From Alviniconcha marisindica (taxonomy: Eukaryota > Mollusca > Gastropoda > Provannidae), in the NCBI GenBank assembly GCA_018857735.1, contig JABMCL010003290.1, positions 62,001 to 126,000 on the forward strand: a stretch of DNA of 64,000 nucleotides, read 5' to 3'. This document shows, one piece after another, positions 23,443 through 34,020 of this stretch. A program made the translations under genes and the position numbers. How positions within the stretch are numbered: the stretch's first letter is position 1; every line of letters starts with the position of its first letter. Below the pieces are notes generated by a model. It was not told the DNA's origin, ran no database searches, and saw only the letters and a program-made list of their open reading frames with translations.

Positions 23443-24049
23443 GTTATGTTTATTAATGATTCGTTACGCATTGTCCCCACCCGCCACCGAGTCCAACAAG
23501 GGGATATACACAAGCGGAAACTCCAACAAGTGCGCACCAGGGCTGAAAACATAATATACTCGGGTGATAAAAAAAACTAAAAGTTTACTTCTATCCGCTG
23601 ATTGACCCTAAGTCGCTGCCTTCTAACCGAAATTAGGGCAAAGCACGACCAGCCGATTGATTGGGTCGGGCCAACCCAACCACCTATCTAGGAGAAATCC
23701 AGGCCGAAGAAGCGTGTTGGACCCCACGGGTACTTCAGCCACCAGGATCCCATCCTCCTCCGACACGGGATGCTGCGCACGGCAAACACGCTAGGTCTGA
23801 AGGAGACCGTAGAGAGCGAGAAGCACCATATAAAGAAGAGCTATGATGTAGATAAATACAGGAGAATGGAGCAGCTTAGTTTAAACACCCCCGGCGCGAG
23901 AAGCCGGCTCCAAGGCCAAGGAGCGCCGCCTTACTGGTGTATCTGTCTTCTGAAAAATCCCATTGAGCAGTGAATTTGCTGGTCAGACATGCTGATGCTG
24001 ATGCGACCAATAAGTAGGCTAACTGCACCGCGTACCGGTGTTGCTTGAC

Positions 24050-25130
24050 GCCTCCACGGAGCCGGCTTCTTGTGGTTGTCTTTTTGTAGACTTTGCTAAA
24101 GCCTTTGACCATGATCACCCTCCAAAATTGGCAGTGTATGGATTGTCTCCCGAGAGACACTTAACCTACTTGCATCGTTTCTTTTAAACAGAAAGCAAAC
24201 TGTGCATGTGAATGCATCTACATCCGATCTACGATCTGTCAAATATGGAGTTCCCCAAGGTTGTGTTCTTGGATTACTCTTCTCAGTTTATATTGATGAC
24301 CTCCATCTATTCATCAAAGCATGTTGGGAACTTGTCACGGATGGCACAACAATCCACAGCAGTAACTCTAATCTCAAAAAGCTGTCGGAGTCACTACAGG
24401 AGAGTGTCAACAGTCTATTAGAATGGGCAAAGTGTAATCATATGTCTCTCCATCCTGATAAGTCCATGCTTATAGCAAAAAGGCAAAAGAGACCAAATTT
24501 AACTTTGAAATGCACACCTATTTCCACTGGAAACACAAACTCTTAATGAAGTTGACAACCGCAAAGTTCTAGGTGTGAACACCCTGGTCCAGTCATGTGA
24601 CTGCTCAATGCAAGAGTACTTCCAAGATAATTCACCAATTATCTAAACTGAAACACTTTCCGAAACTTCATGCCAAAAATTATTCTTTCATGCCCATATT
24701 CAGTCCACCATCGACTATGAATCAACACAATCGGCAAGTGCAAATACTCTCAAACCTTTACGTAAGAGAGCGTTCAATGCAGTTCTCCTAAAACCACAAA
24801 CTCTAGCGATTTCAGACTATAACTTCGTATCCATTCTTCCCCTCAAAGAAAGACTTAACTATGACAAGGGAGTTCTGATGAAAAAATGAAAAAACAAAAA
24901 CACACACACACACACGCGCACACAAACCACACACACACACAAAAACAACAACAAACAGAAAAAGTCTCACCCTCTCTTACAGCTACTTTTCCAATCATGA
25001 TAATCTGGAAAGCTCAATATACCAGTCCCTAGGACTGACCTTTTTAAGTCTAGCATAGAATATTCTGGTTGTGTTCTTTGGAACTCACTCCCTATTACCA
25101 TCCAGCACTGAAGCGATAAATCATGTTACA
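24050..25130 (+). mobile_element. LINE reverse transcriptase fragment with destroyed catalytic box
   Basis: Motif A VDFAKAFDHDHPPKLA at about 24095, then KYGVPQGCVLGLLFSVYIDD (motif B) and TTIHSSNSNLKKLSESLQES at 24202-24546, then thumb remnants STSKIIHQLSKLKHFPKLHA at 24597-24791. The expected YADDT before TTIHSSNS reads VTDGT, so both catalytic Asp positions are damaged. Upstream sequence is missing and a CA-rich block (24900-24945) interrupts the 3' part. The downstream boundary is approximate. Confidence 0.75.
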
Positions 25131-25637
25131 CATCATACCTTATGCCCTATGTCCTTGCATGTTAAACTTGGTGATTGTAACCTGCCTGCAATGTGTTCAT
25201 TGTGTTTCCCATTCTTTATGCATTTACCCACCAGCGTTTGCTACTGATGATTTCAAATCCCTATAATAAACTTTACTTGTTCCATGTGTGTACGGGCGTG
25301 TCACAGCTTAGAAAATGTGTACATGTTTAATTAGATGCAGAATAGTCCCTTGTTTGGGTGAGGACTGAATGTTAAAAAGCATACATGCTTATATATTACC
25401 CTCGTAAATAAACAATTTTATTTATCTTATATACATATATCAAATACTTATATATATCGGCAAGAAAGCCCAGAGGAGATTGTACCTGCTTTGCAAACCT
25501 CTCTCCTTCTGTGGAAAGATGCAGACTCTCAAGCTGTTTGTTATACAATAGCGTATTACGAATCTGCTGACTTTCTCATTTCTGTCCTGGAAAGACAGTC
25601 TGAGCTTCAAGTATTTAAGCAAACTGAGGAGGATTGC

Positions 25638-25671
<34 letters not shown>

Positions 25672-26439
25672 CAGAGAAAGAGAGAATCCCACTTTCTGGC
25701 TGCTGTGAAACAGCAAGGGGAACAGGTAATGTAGAGATACAAATTAAAGATTAACAGTGGCCAGATCAGTGTTGTCTTCCTTTACCCACCCTCTCTCTTT
25801 TTCTCTCTCACACACACTACTAAATGTCAAACCTTGTCACTAAAATGGATTTGAATGATTCTGACAATTGCATTTGCATTTTCTCCATTGAATGAGGAAA
25901 ACTTGGACATAAGCAAGAACAAAAAACTAAAACAAAAACAAATGCTTGTCCAAAATAAATACCGATATATATATATATATATATTGAAAATAATAACAGA
26001 CTTGCTGCCAAAGTGCTTAAACTAAATCTTGACATTCTTTATAAAGAGAAATATTTTCAACTGTCTGTGAGCACCTGTGGATTGTAAATATGTAAGAATG
26101 TCTGCAAGTCTGTCAGGATGGCAAACATACAATCACAAGTCGTACAACACAAGTATGGATCAAGCAAATGAATGCAAGTATATCTTGTTTGTTATTTTGA
26201 ATTCAAAATAAAAGTCACTTTTGTTTGCATGAAATGGCATACAAATGCACAGTTCTTTTTATTTTTAGTGAACGTGAATCAGAATAGTTACTTGTAGGGT
26301 TGTCTATGCAGCAAAACAAATACAGTATATACTATAGCATTTAAAATGTTCTAAGTTTCATCCCTTTTGAAAAATCAGACAGTTTCTCTAGGCCTCGAAA
26401 AACTATTAGCTATTAGAATATTTGTGAGATTTGCAAATA
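25131..26439. other. Non-coding stretch with small microsatellites
   Basis: (GT)n is at 25640-25671 and (TA)n at 25963-25984. No exon or transposon coding block was recognised. Confidence 0.4.
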
Positions 26440-26745
26440 ACCTTAAGTCCCAGAAGGACAAAAGATGTTCTGTAATGTACACAAATATTCTGTAATGTAC
26501 ACAAATATTCTAAGTTCTGCAAGGTCAAGAATATTCTCAGTCCTAGAAGGCCCAAACATATTTTATGTCCTCCAATGTCAAAGAATAATCTAAGTTTTGA
26601 TGAGTCTGAAAATAATTAATAATCAGATATTTTGAAGCACTATTTAACCCTCGTCCAGAAATATTCTAAGTCCTGACTGTTGAGAAAATTAAGCAGAGTT
26701 CAATATTCTAAGTCCTGACTGTTCAGAAAATTAAGCAGAATTCCA
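26440..26745 (+). repeat. Irregular ~40-bp repeat, core AATATTCTAAGTCCTG
   Basis: Variants of AATATTCTAAGTYCTG recur near 26505, 26532, 26582, 26661 and 26704, many followed by a WAGGWC/GTCAA piece. Two units (CAATATTCTAAGTCCTGACT followed by GTTGAGAAAATTAAGCAGA) are nearly identical at 26660-26740. Immediately after it, 26754-26810 can fold as a hairpin (AGAGTTGCCTGTGGGTTC pairing with GAACCCAACAGAGAGCAACT). Confidence 0.6.
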
Positions 26746-27214
26746 TAGGGGAAGAGTTGCCTGTGGGTTCAATCCTTCAACCTTTCAGAACCCAACAGAG
26801 AGCAACTCTCCCGAAGATGGAAGGAAAGAAGGAATGGTGGGCATAACATCCACAGAGACCACATACCATCTATTTGTCTATTAGGGATAGGACCGGGGGA
26901 TTGAGTACCAATCCATAGCTTGTTTGAAGTGCTCAGACACACAAAGTATCAGTCTTCAAGTACCAGTTCCCATCCTCCAGTGGTTGATCATTTCTACTTC
27001 TGACTTGTTTTACTAAGAAACAGAGCCGGCAATGCCCAGAGTGCCACTAAATTGTGCCTACTCTTGAAGACCTACCTGATTATATTCTGTACACTGCACT
27101 CTTGCCTCTACACAATAACAACAATGGGGATAAATGAAACTTATTCCAGTTTTCTTCCACATAAGAACACTTTTTTTATTGGTTTTGGGGACTTTCTAGT
27201 TTCTTACCAATAAA

Positions 27215-27660
27215 AATAATTAAAGTATATTTAAAGCACAAAATCTTGTCCATAGATCTGAAACAGAATGAGGCCCAGAGCACTTGTGCAGAATCAACAC
27301 ACAAGGGAGTTAACTAGTGCTTGAAATATTTAATGCAAGTACAGAAACAAAGACCTGAGCCACCTACAGTAACTCACCTAGCATGTGTGTAAATACAAGG
27401 TACATAAACTTCACCAGAGATATATCAGATGTTATTTACACACATGCCAGGTGAGAGTTACCACAAGTGACTCAAGTCTTTGTTGATGTACTTGTGTTAT
27501 GTATTTCAAGTGCTAATTAACTCCTTTGTGTGTTGATTCTTGTCCTTAGAGACTATTCTAGGTGCATACACGCATGCACACATGTGCACACACACACACA
27601 CAAGCACACATGAGCATGACCATACAAGCTTAATTTACACAATTTAAAACGGGCAGCAAA
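27215..27660 (-). mobile_element. LINE 3' end (AATAGTCTCTAGGGACAAG type), split by a foldback element
   Basis: On the minus strand the 3' UTR reads CTAGAATAGTCTCTAAGGAC and continues, across the foldback insert, into GGACAAGATTTTGTGCTTTA. Sister copies are at 36400-36500 (plus) and 59140-59610 (minus). A CA-rich stretch lies at 27576-27608. No RT motif remains in this copy. Confidence 0.65.
27252..27540. mobile_element. Foldback (inverted-repeat) element inserted in a LINE tail
   Basis: The left arm at 27290-27395 (starting AGAATCAACACACAAGGGAG) and right arm at 27433-27540 are reverse complements at roughly 80-85% with a ~37-bp spacer. TCTTGTCC is present on both sides (27244-27251 and 27538-27545), and uninterrupted sister LINE tails have a single CTTGTCC there, so it is a candidate target duplication. 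The extra 38 bp on the left (27252-27289) also occurs in the relative at 14090-14290. No transposase is present, so it would be non-autonomous. Confidence 0.65.
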
Positions 27661-27867
27661 CAGAGACTTGAGATGGATGAAGACAGCAGCATGGAACACT
27701 AAACATGTAAACTGTTGAAACACAACTGACAAAAATATGACCTTGATAAACTTGTGATCCCCATGATCATGCATGATTTCTCTTTCACATATGCACACAC
27801 ACACACACACACAATCAAATACCAATGGTTCAACTGCATCAGTAATAACTAATGTTGATTTTTAACA

Positions 27868-28065
27868 AATAATAATAATAATGTACATTTATCATGTGCT
27901 TATCAATGCCCTGGGCACTCACATGATACATATTAACCTAAATACATATTCTATACATACGTAGAGCACATGCAGTTTTACCAAAACAATTTACATCAGG
28001 TATTATCTGGAAACATGCACATGCATGCATGCACACACCCACACACTCAGTCCTTCACTAAAACA
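27868..28065 (-). mobile_element. LINE 3' tail (GCGCTCAGGGC type)
   Basis: The (AAT)n at 27868-27882 followed by GTACATTTATCATGTGCTTA and TCAATGCCCTGGGCACTCAC is the reverse complement of the tail at 39310-39455. It belongs to the same family as 16640-16380. Confidence 0.65.
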
Positions 28066-28574
28066 TAAAAATTCAGATATGTATGAAACAAAGCAAAAAC
28101 ATTCCAAGCAAAACTTTCTTATGAGTGAGCGCAGAAACTTGGATAAAAAAACAAAAACAAACAAAAAACAGATCTGCCAATGGATGACTTTCTACAAGAG
28201 GAATCTTGGCCTTCAGTCCTTAATGGCTACTATCCTGCCAGCTTGTAAAAGTCTTACGACTTAAAGTCTCAAAACACGGAAAGCAAAAATTCACAAGTTA
28301 TCAAAACAGCTTTTTTGACAGCATCAAAATAGCTGTCAGGACAGGTATATCTTAGAAACCCTAATGCACACAGCTGTAAATTGGTGAAAACATTTTGTTG
28401 TTTCTGGCGTCTGTCTTGGCGTTCCAATAACTACTCTGCTAATGGGTGAAGCTGTAGTTGCCACACTGATAATTCTAATATGTGGTGAACACTTTCTACA
28501 ACAGTTGCTCTAAGTGCATGAAAAGTGTATGGAATCATGAATCATATCCACAACTCGTGTGTATACAAACAATG

Positions 28575-29486
28575 CTATTCAGAGGCTGACTCTTTTGATG
28601 GTACCTTAAGCTTCAGCATCAATTTTCCCTTTTTGTGAAGGTTTGACTCTGAACCGCTGCTCTCCCCCCCTGAAGAATAAACATGAGCTGGTTGGCTTGA
28701 CAACTGATGACCATAACTGTCTTCTAAATCTGGTGTTTCCCCAAGGTCACTAGTTCCTTGTTCCCAAGGGTTTCTGCTTGATTGCTTCCGTTTACGCTTA
28801 TGCCTTAACTCTTTATCCCACATGTCTCTGTACTGTCGTTGTTCTGGCTCAGTCCATGCTTTATTGATCTGCAGTGTAAGTCGTGGCTGAGATGGAGAGC
28901 TCTGCCCCTGTGTATGTCGTCTAATTTTGAGTTTGAGTGTTCCTTTGGTGGGGTCACTTATTGTGCTGGTGACAGCCAATTGCTCTTCGAAGCCGGACCC
29001 ACACTCCAAGCCTTTCGAATCATCTGAGGGATTATACATAGATCTTGAAGGATGCACAGGTTCTGTATCATCAACTTCACTGTCTGCAGAGTGGCTTCTG
29101 CGCTGCTGAAGATGGTTGGCAGCTTCATCATTTTTCCTGATGTCCAAACACTGATGCTGCTGTTGGCTGTACCTATGCTCTTGTTCTTGTTGTTGCACTT
29201 GGTGCATCAGATCAGACAGCAGCTCTTCTCCACTGCGCTTACTTTCACAGTCTCCCAGACTGATGTAGTCATAAGAAGGCTGCCCACCAAACACTTTGTC
29301 AAGCTCCAGCACAGGCAGTTGCACAGATAAAGTGTCTCCAAAATGACCATTGAGATGCTGATAGAGTGCCAGCATGCCACGGCCATATTGAACAACTGGA
29401 TCATCAGTTGATCTGGTATCCTCAGGCTGCTTACACAAATCTTGAAACTCTTTATTTTGGGTCCTCATCAGCTTCTCAACTGCCAG
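28575..29486 (-). CDS. TAF6L: TAF6L terminal exon
   Basis: 303 codons from CTG at 29486, after the acceptor TGTTTCAG, to the stop at 28575. The opening LAVEKLMRTQ continues the last HEAT helix without a gap from GALK of the previous exon; vertebrate TAF6L has GAI-LVAVERLLKMK at this place. The rest is a variable tail. It has a Gln-rich stretch (QVQQQEQEHRYSQQQHQ), an acidic/Ser stretch, a conserved-looking GTLKLKIRRHTQGQ-SSPSQPRLTLQI core, a basic RHKRKRKQSSR segment and the end GKLMLKLKVPSKESASE. Tail length is in the range of TAF6L. The in-frame codons upstream to 29612 are intron read-through. No close AATAAA was found; one at about 27180 would give a 1.4-kb 3' UTR. TAF6L is the TAF6-like subunit of SAGA/PCAF-type coactivator complexes in the nucleus. 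Confidence 0.82.
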   Translation of the reverse strand: MAVEKLMRTQNKEFQDLCKQPEDTRSTDDPVVQYGRGMLALYQHLNGHFGDTLSVQLPVLELDKVFGGQPSYDYISLGDCESKRSGEELLSDLMHQVQQQEQEHRYSQQQHQCLDIRKNDEAANHLQQRRSHSADSEVDDTEPVHPSRSMYNPSDDSKGLECGSGFEEQLAVTSTISDPTKGTLKLKIRRHTQGQSSPSQPRLTLQINKAWTEPEQRQYRDMWDKELRHKRKRKQSSRNPWEQGTSDLGETPDLEDSYGHQLSSQPAHVYSSGGESSGSESNLHKKGKLMLKLKVPSKESASE

Positions 29487-29756
29487 CTGAAACAACCATT
29501 CCAATCCAATATAGTTCAACATCATGGAGTTCACATAATTCTTGCTCAGCAGACTGGACTGTACTATATATTGAACAGGCAATATGGCATCAGGCAGGAT
29601 TTTCCAATACAACTTATTTTTAAAAAGTATGTTTTAAATGTATAATTTTGATCCAACAGTCCACCACTGACCATTAAACAGAGTACAGACTCAATTTTCT
29701 TTTTATACAAGCAAAAAAACAAAGAAATCAAATTTGTCACCTTGCATGCCTGAATA

Positions 29757-29781
29757 CCCCCCCCCCCCCCCCCCCCCCCCC
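29757..29781 (+). repeat. Poly-C tract (C25)
   Basis: A C homopolymer in the TAF6L 3.3-kb intron, 270 bp upstream (in gene sense) of the terminal exon acceptor. Confidence 0.95.
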
Positions 29782-29839
29782 TTTTTGCAATGTGCTTAGT
29801 GATACTACAGTGTTACAGTCAGTATATGCCCATTTTGTT

Positions 29840-30330
29840 TAGACCTGGTCTGGTCATTGGTAATTACATCAACCCATCATGTTTGGCATCAAGTACAGGA
29901 AATATAGGACTGACTAAAATTTTGAACCTTCACAGACATAAGAATTTGAGAACAGCAATCCAATCTTTTCAAAAGAGATATATGTATGACTTATCATCAA
30001 ACAAAATTTGGATCAGTGGTTCGGTAGATATCAAGCCACATTCCGACTACATGAGCCCTCACTGTGGCCTTGACCATGATGATAGCAAACTACAGTTGCA
30101 GTTCAGAAAATATCATCTGGACAAATATTCACTGAAATCTGAACCTTTGCTGTAACCTTTATGTTAAATACAGCAACCAATCTTTTTACAGACATTCCAG
30201 CATATAATGATGCACCATCAAACCAGGTTTGGTGGCAAAAGGACAAGTAGTTCAGAAAATATAGCAGAATCACATGATACTGTGATATTGACCTTGAAAA
30301 TAGCAAAAACAAATTTGTTCATGACGCATG
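29840..30330 (-). repeat. Dispersed member of the GGTCAAGGTCA repeat family
   Basis: On the minus strand TTGGTGCATCATTATATGC-like blocks, TTTGGTTGCCA-like blocks and ATTTTCAAGGTCAATATCAC recur, related to the array at 37320-38100. A shorter piece lies at 30697-30780 (GATGATGCACCACTATAC, AAGTTTGGTTACAAAAGG) and another at 58035-58115. Confidence 0.45.
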
Positions 30331-30484
30331 GTGCTTATAGTTAATTAGTTGATCAATTTTATATAGCACTATTCTCTGCTCTCAAGCACTATTCTGTGCT
30401 CTTGTCATTTGATTTTGAATAAGTGACTATATCCTATTATAGTGCACATTTTAATATCTGCTGAAGTAGTATACTTCAGTGCTA

Positions 30485-30665
30485 CTTGGTTGTTACATGG
30501 CTGTTGCTGTGTGAAACTGCTGCCATCTCAGTGCATGTTCTGTGTACACCATGCAACCACGCACAAGTTTACAGTGTTACTTTATTTGAAGCCACATACT
30601 AGGATGCATGTGTGTTTAGTTGTAACCTGCCATCTGCACACTGGGTAGAATGACCAGGATCTTTC
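30485..30665 (-). mobile_element. SINE body copy
   Basis: The plus strand reads TTGGTTGTTACATGGCTG, CAAGTTTACAGTGTTACTTT, GAAGCCACATACTAGGATGC, ATGTGTGTTTAGTTGTAACC and AGAATGACCAGGATCTTTCA. This is the reverse complement of 49430-49250 in the SINE with the tRNA head. The head is absent here. Confidence 0.7.
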
Positions 30666-30779
30666 ACCTGCTATTCCTGTAACTTGGATCATATCAGCTC
30701 ATGATGATGCACCACTATACAAAGTTTGGTTACAAAAGGTGGAGTGGTTCAAAACATATTCTCTGGACAAATCCTGGAG

Positions 30780-31396
30780 ACATGGACAACACAAATAAAC
30801 ACAAGGACAGATAGACACAGTGATTCCAAAATACAGTCAAGTGATCATGAGTCAGATCCAAACACACAAAGAATGCTAATTTTAATAGGACAATACTAAA
30901 CGTATCCACATTTTTGGGATAAGCTCCTTTTTTCCCCCCTAAGCTCCTCTCGATGGTTGGTGTTCAACTTGCCTGGCCATTTGGCTGTCTTGTTGGTAAA
31001 GAACCTTTTGAATCAGAAGAGTATATTTTAAGCATAACAAATACTTGTTTCTAGATATATCCTCCACTTGATCATGAGTCTGACAGTAAATAAAATCCTT
31101 TAAACATTAGCTGGATGGCGGCTTGATTTTCTTTTGTCTGTGAGATTATACTGCAAGAAAGAATGCTTTGACTCACACACATGCATGTGGCCTGTAACGT
31201 TTCACAAGATCATAATCATAGTAACACTTCCATTATTTTGAGCAATCCACAGTGTCTGAATCACTGTCAGAGTTGTTGTTTTTTCAATACATTTTCTTCC
31301 TTGCCTCTGAGCCTGATGTCTTCACCTCTGCCCATACACCCATGTCACCAATAGGTGACATCTGAGTCAATGGGCAAGATGCTCTAGATTTTCATC
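30780..31396. other. TAF6L intron, no feature recognised
   Basis: Intronic sequence without an exon or identifiable transposon. Confidence 0.4.
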
Positions 31397-31631
31397 TTAA
31401 CCCCTTCACTGCCATGATGTCATTTGAAAACCACCCATAAAAGTGCAAAATTTGAACCCTTAACCTTTTTTTTTTTTGCCTTCTTTTTCACACTGGCTTG
31501 TGAAAGGAATTTCATCAAAATGCATAGCATTGAAAACGGAATTTATAGGACCAGAAAATATATGATTTGCAGGTGCGTCTGTGCATCATTCAGCCCGGAA
31601 ATTTTACAGGCTGGGGCAGTGAAGGGGTTAA
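31397..31631. mobile_element. MITE with TTAA target duplication
   Basis: TTAA, then the terminal inverted repeat CCCCTTCACTGCC at 31401-31413, about 200 bp of non-coding DNA, then its perfect reverse complement GGCAGTGAAGGGG at 31615-31627 and TTAA at 31628-31631. TTAA duplication is characteristic of the piggyBac and Kolobok superfamilies. No transposase is present, so it is non-autonomous. It sits in the intron between the last two TAF6L exons. Confidence 0.75.
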
Positions 31632-32753
31632 CCTTGCATGCTGCTTACTCCCAGTACATTTATAATAGGGGCTGACACAGTTTGTGTGCTTGCACATGAA
31701 ACACTACTCTGATGAAGCTGCAGTCATATCTTCAAAGGTCTGGTCTGCTAAAGGTATTTGGTGTTAAATATTGTCATTCTGCTTTCTCTCCCAAGCCTGC
31801 CTAGTTTTACCTTTTATGCTTGCTTATAGTTGTACTACACAAAAATAATTGGGTAGGCATGCATTCAGCATTCTGCCTTCCCAGTTCGTTCAACTTCAGT
31901 ATTTCCCAGTCCTCTTCTCTACTATAGTATTAACATGGGTCATGCACAGACATGAATCAGAGCTTTACTTGTCCCACAACAAATTATTTTCCACCCTGGT
32001 ATGACCATTTTGGTTGACTGGGCCATACATGTCAAGTAACTTGGGTAGTTCTGCCCTTTGACAGGCAAGAAAATCTATTTTTTTCTTAACAGGAGATGGG
32101 AACAGGTGACTAACCAAAAGGATTTAGATGGAGATATTTCCTTGTGAAAACAAGTTGTGAAAACAAGCTGTATAGGTGAGTACATTTCTCTAGAGCTGTT
32201 TCATATTGTTTCAAAAGATACAGATTTAAGATTGTTGAGCTGCCACTGACAGCTGGATGGCAAATTGCATTGCAACACTCCTCTTTTTGTTCCCCCATCT
32301 GGGTAACTAACTCCCCCTTCCTTTCTCCCTCCCTCTTAATGGCTCACTCCATTTTTCTGTTTCTTTTTTCATTTGTTTATTCATTCCAAAAACAAAATAC
32401 AAAAAACAGGTTTTCCCCACAATGTCAATGCTTTTGCTTTGGTGACAATGCCAGTTGCCACATGGTCCTTGCGAGATAAATCCTGAAGAAATAACCAACT
32501 AAATAAGATGAAAAATATGATAAACAGAATAATGCTTTTTTTCTTTTCTTTCTTGCTATTGTTTTCTTTGGGATTGAACTATTGTGGAACAAATGAAAAA
32601 CAAGAACTAACATAGTTGTACAATTGTATAGGCATACAATGAATAAAGCCAAAAACAACAAAAACACAACAAAGTTAAGATGTTGCTGTGAATTACCAAT
32701 CTAACACCAACAATCATACTCAGTTTTCATGGGAGTCAAACCTTTCAACTAAC
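31632..32753. other. TAF6L intron, short shared repeat only
   Basis: The only recognised item is TATAGGTGAGTACATTTCTC followed by TAGAGCTGTT at about 32170-32200, repeated at about 56104-56134. The rest shows no exon or transposon. Confidence 0.4.
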
Positions 32754-32882
32754 CTTAAGCGCACCATGCACTTTGAAAGCATCAAAGCGGATACGGTGGT
32801 TGGTCAGGTGTAGATCATTCATAGTGGTGCGTATGTGAGGCAACAACACAGTCAGCTGTGGCACCAACACTCTCTCCACCTC
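32754..32882 (-). CDS. TAF6L: TAF6L internal exon (HEAT repeat)
   Basis: 129 bp, exactly 43 codons, phase 0 on both sides. The acceptor is GTGCAG|GAG at 32883 and the donor AAG|GTTAGT at 32753. It encodes EVERVLVPQLTVLLPHIRTT followed by MNDLHLTNHRIRFDAFKVHG and ALK. It aligns with the TAF6L segment AVERVLYPHL...V.ADGHKVYGA that follows the LHALG motif, in the C-terminal TAF6 HEAT-repeat domain. The 3.27-kb intron downstream leads to the terminal exon and the 15.0-kb intron upstream leads to 47917. Confidence 0.85.
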
Positions 32883-33004
32883 CTGCACAATGAATAGCAA
32901 AAAACAAAGAGGAGCTATATTAGTATTGTTCTTACCAATGCTAGTACATTATGTTAACAGCATACATCTTGAAATGGCTTCTGTAAGAATACAAATATTC
33001 AAAC

Positions 33005-33370
33005 TCAAATAATAATAATAATGTATTGGTTTATGTGCCATTTGTCCAGATTGGAGCACATAGCCCATCACAAAGCAAAGAATCAAAAACACAGTCAAAA
33101 CAAACTTGCACAAGCACATGTGTGCACACACACACATGGTCAGTAGGATAGCTTGAAGAGAAGATTTCATAGATGATCTGAAAGATGTGAGTTTGCTTGA
33201 TGATCTAACTTTGCAAGGGTGACTGTTCCAGACAGAGGGGGCAACATAAGAAAAATATTTCTGACAAAGCAAGCACAGAGGGAAGACAAAGAATGGAAGT
33301 ATCAGAAGACTGCAGCTGGTGGGTTGGTTTGTAAACTTTAAGGAGTTTAGTTAAGTAACCAGGAGTGGTT
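33005..33370 (-). mobile_element. LINE 3' end fragment with (ATT)n tail
   Basis: The minus strand gives KYFSYVAPSVWNSHPCKVRS and LTSFRSSMKSSL, a standard C-terminal block of CR1/L2-group RT (F-APxxWNxLP...LxxFKSxLK). It is followed by a CA-rich 3' UTR and the (ATT)n tail at 33010-33022. It lies in the 15-kb TAF6L intron, in the same orientation as the gene. Confidence 0.7.
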
Positions 33371-33434
33371 GAGATTTTAATTAAACAACTGATGTTTTGT
33401 GAAAAATATATTTTCTATGAAAAAAATCTGAAAC

Positions 33435-34020
33435 TTAAAGGACAAGTCCAAGGTTTGGGGTGATTTTTTGACACAATTTCTGTTAAAGCTCACTGAGAAC
33501 AATGATATAGGTGTAATTGTGATCTGAGGGTTATAAATACACGAAAAAAAGTCATTTTCTGTCGTATCAAATGGGTTGCCGAGACGCACAGCAACATGTG
33601 TACATGTGCATATTACGTCACTCAAGGGAGTACGTTTGTGACAAAATGGCCGGCTCGAGTTAAGAAGACAAAGAAGAGAGGGCCAGAGAAACCTGCATAC
33701 AGCCATATCAGTTCAAACCCATCAGGCAGAATTCTGCTGAAAGACAACCAGAGCATCCTGCCAGGAATATCACATATGACTGAACGGTGATTTGCTTGAG
33801 CACTAGCAGTAACACTAAGTAACACAAACTTGCTTTCGGTCATTCCTAGTAAAAATTATGTATGCGGAAACTAGTGTCGTAGTGAAGGCCCTTTCTTTCT
33901 TCTTTTATAGTCTGCATATGAGTATCTCTCTTGCAGTCATTGTTTCTTTTGTTTCAGGTGTCTGTGCAGAGAATGCCTGTCGGGAACAGTCATTGAACAA
34001 CTGTGTTTTCTGGAGGAGTA
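33435..34020 (+). mobile_element. Possible TTAA-type DNA transposon end
   Basis: TTAAAGGACAAGTCCAAGGT at 33435-33454 is matched in inverted orientation by ACCTTGGACTTTTCCTTTAA at 46547-46566. Both begin with TTAA followed by AGGAMAAGTCCAAGG, as expected for termini of a TTAA-duplicating element. The opposite end of this copy is not found, and the internal sequences of the two are not evidently related. Confidence 0.35.

Noticed and set aside
29487..29612. N-terminal 42 codons of the 345-codon frame ending at 28575
   Set aside because: A good acceptor (TGTTTCAG) at 29487 and ungapped joining to the previous TAF6L exon make this intron read-through, not coding.
33005..33272. Stand-alone 107-codon minus-strand gene
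   Set aside because: The only conserved part is a LINE RT C-terminal block, and the rest is CA-rich 3' UTR read through to the (ATT)n tail.
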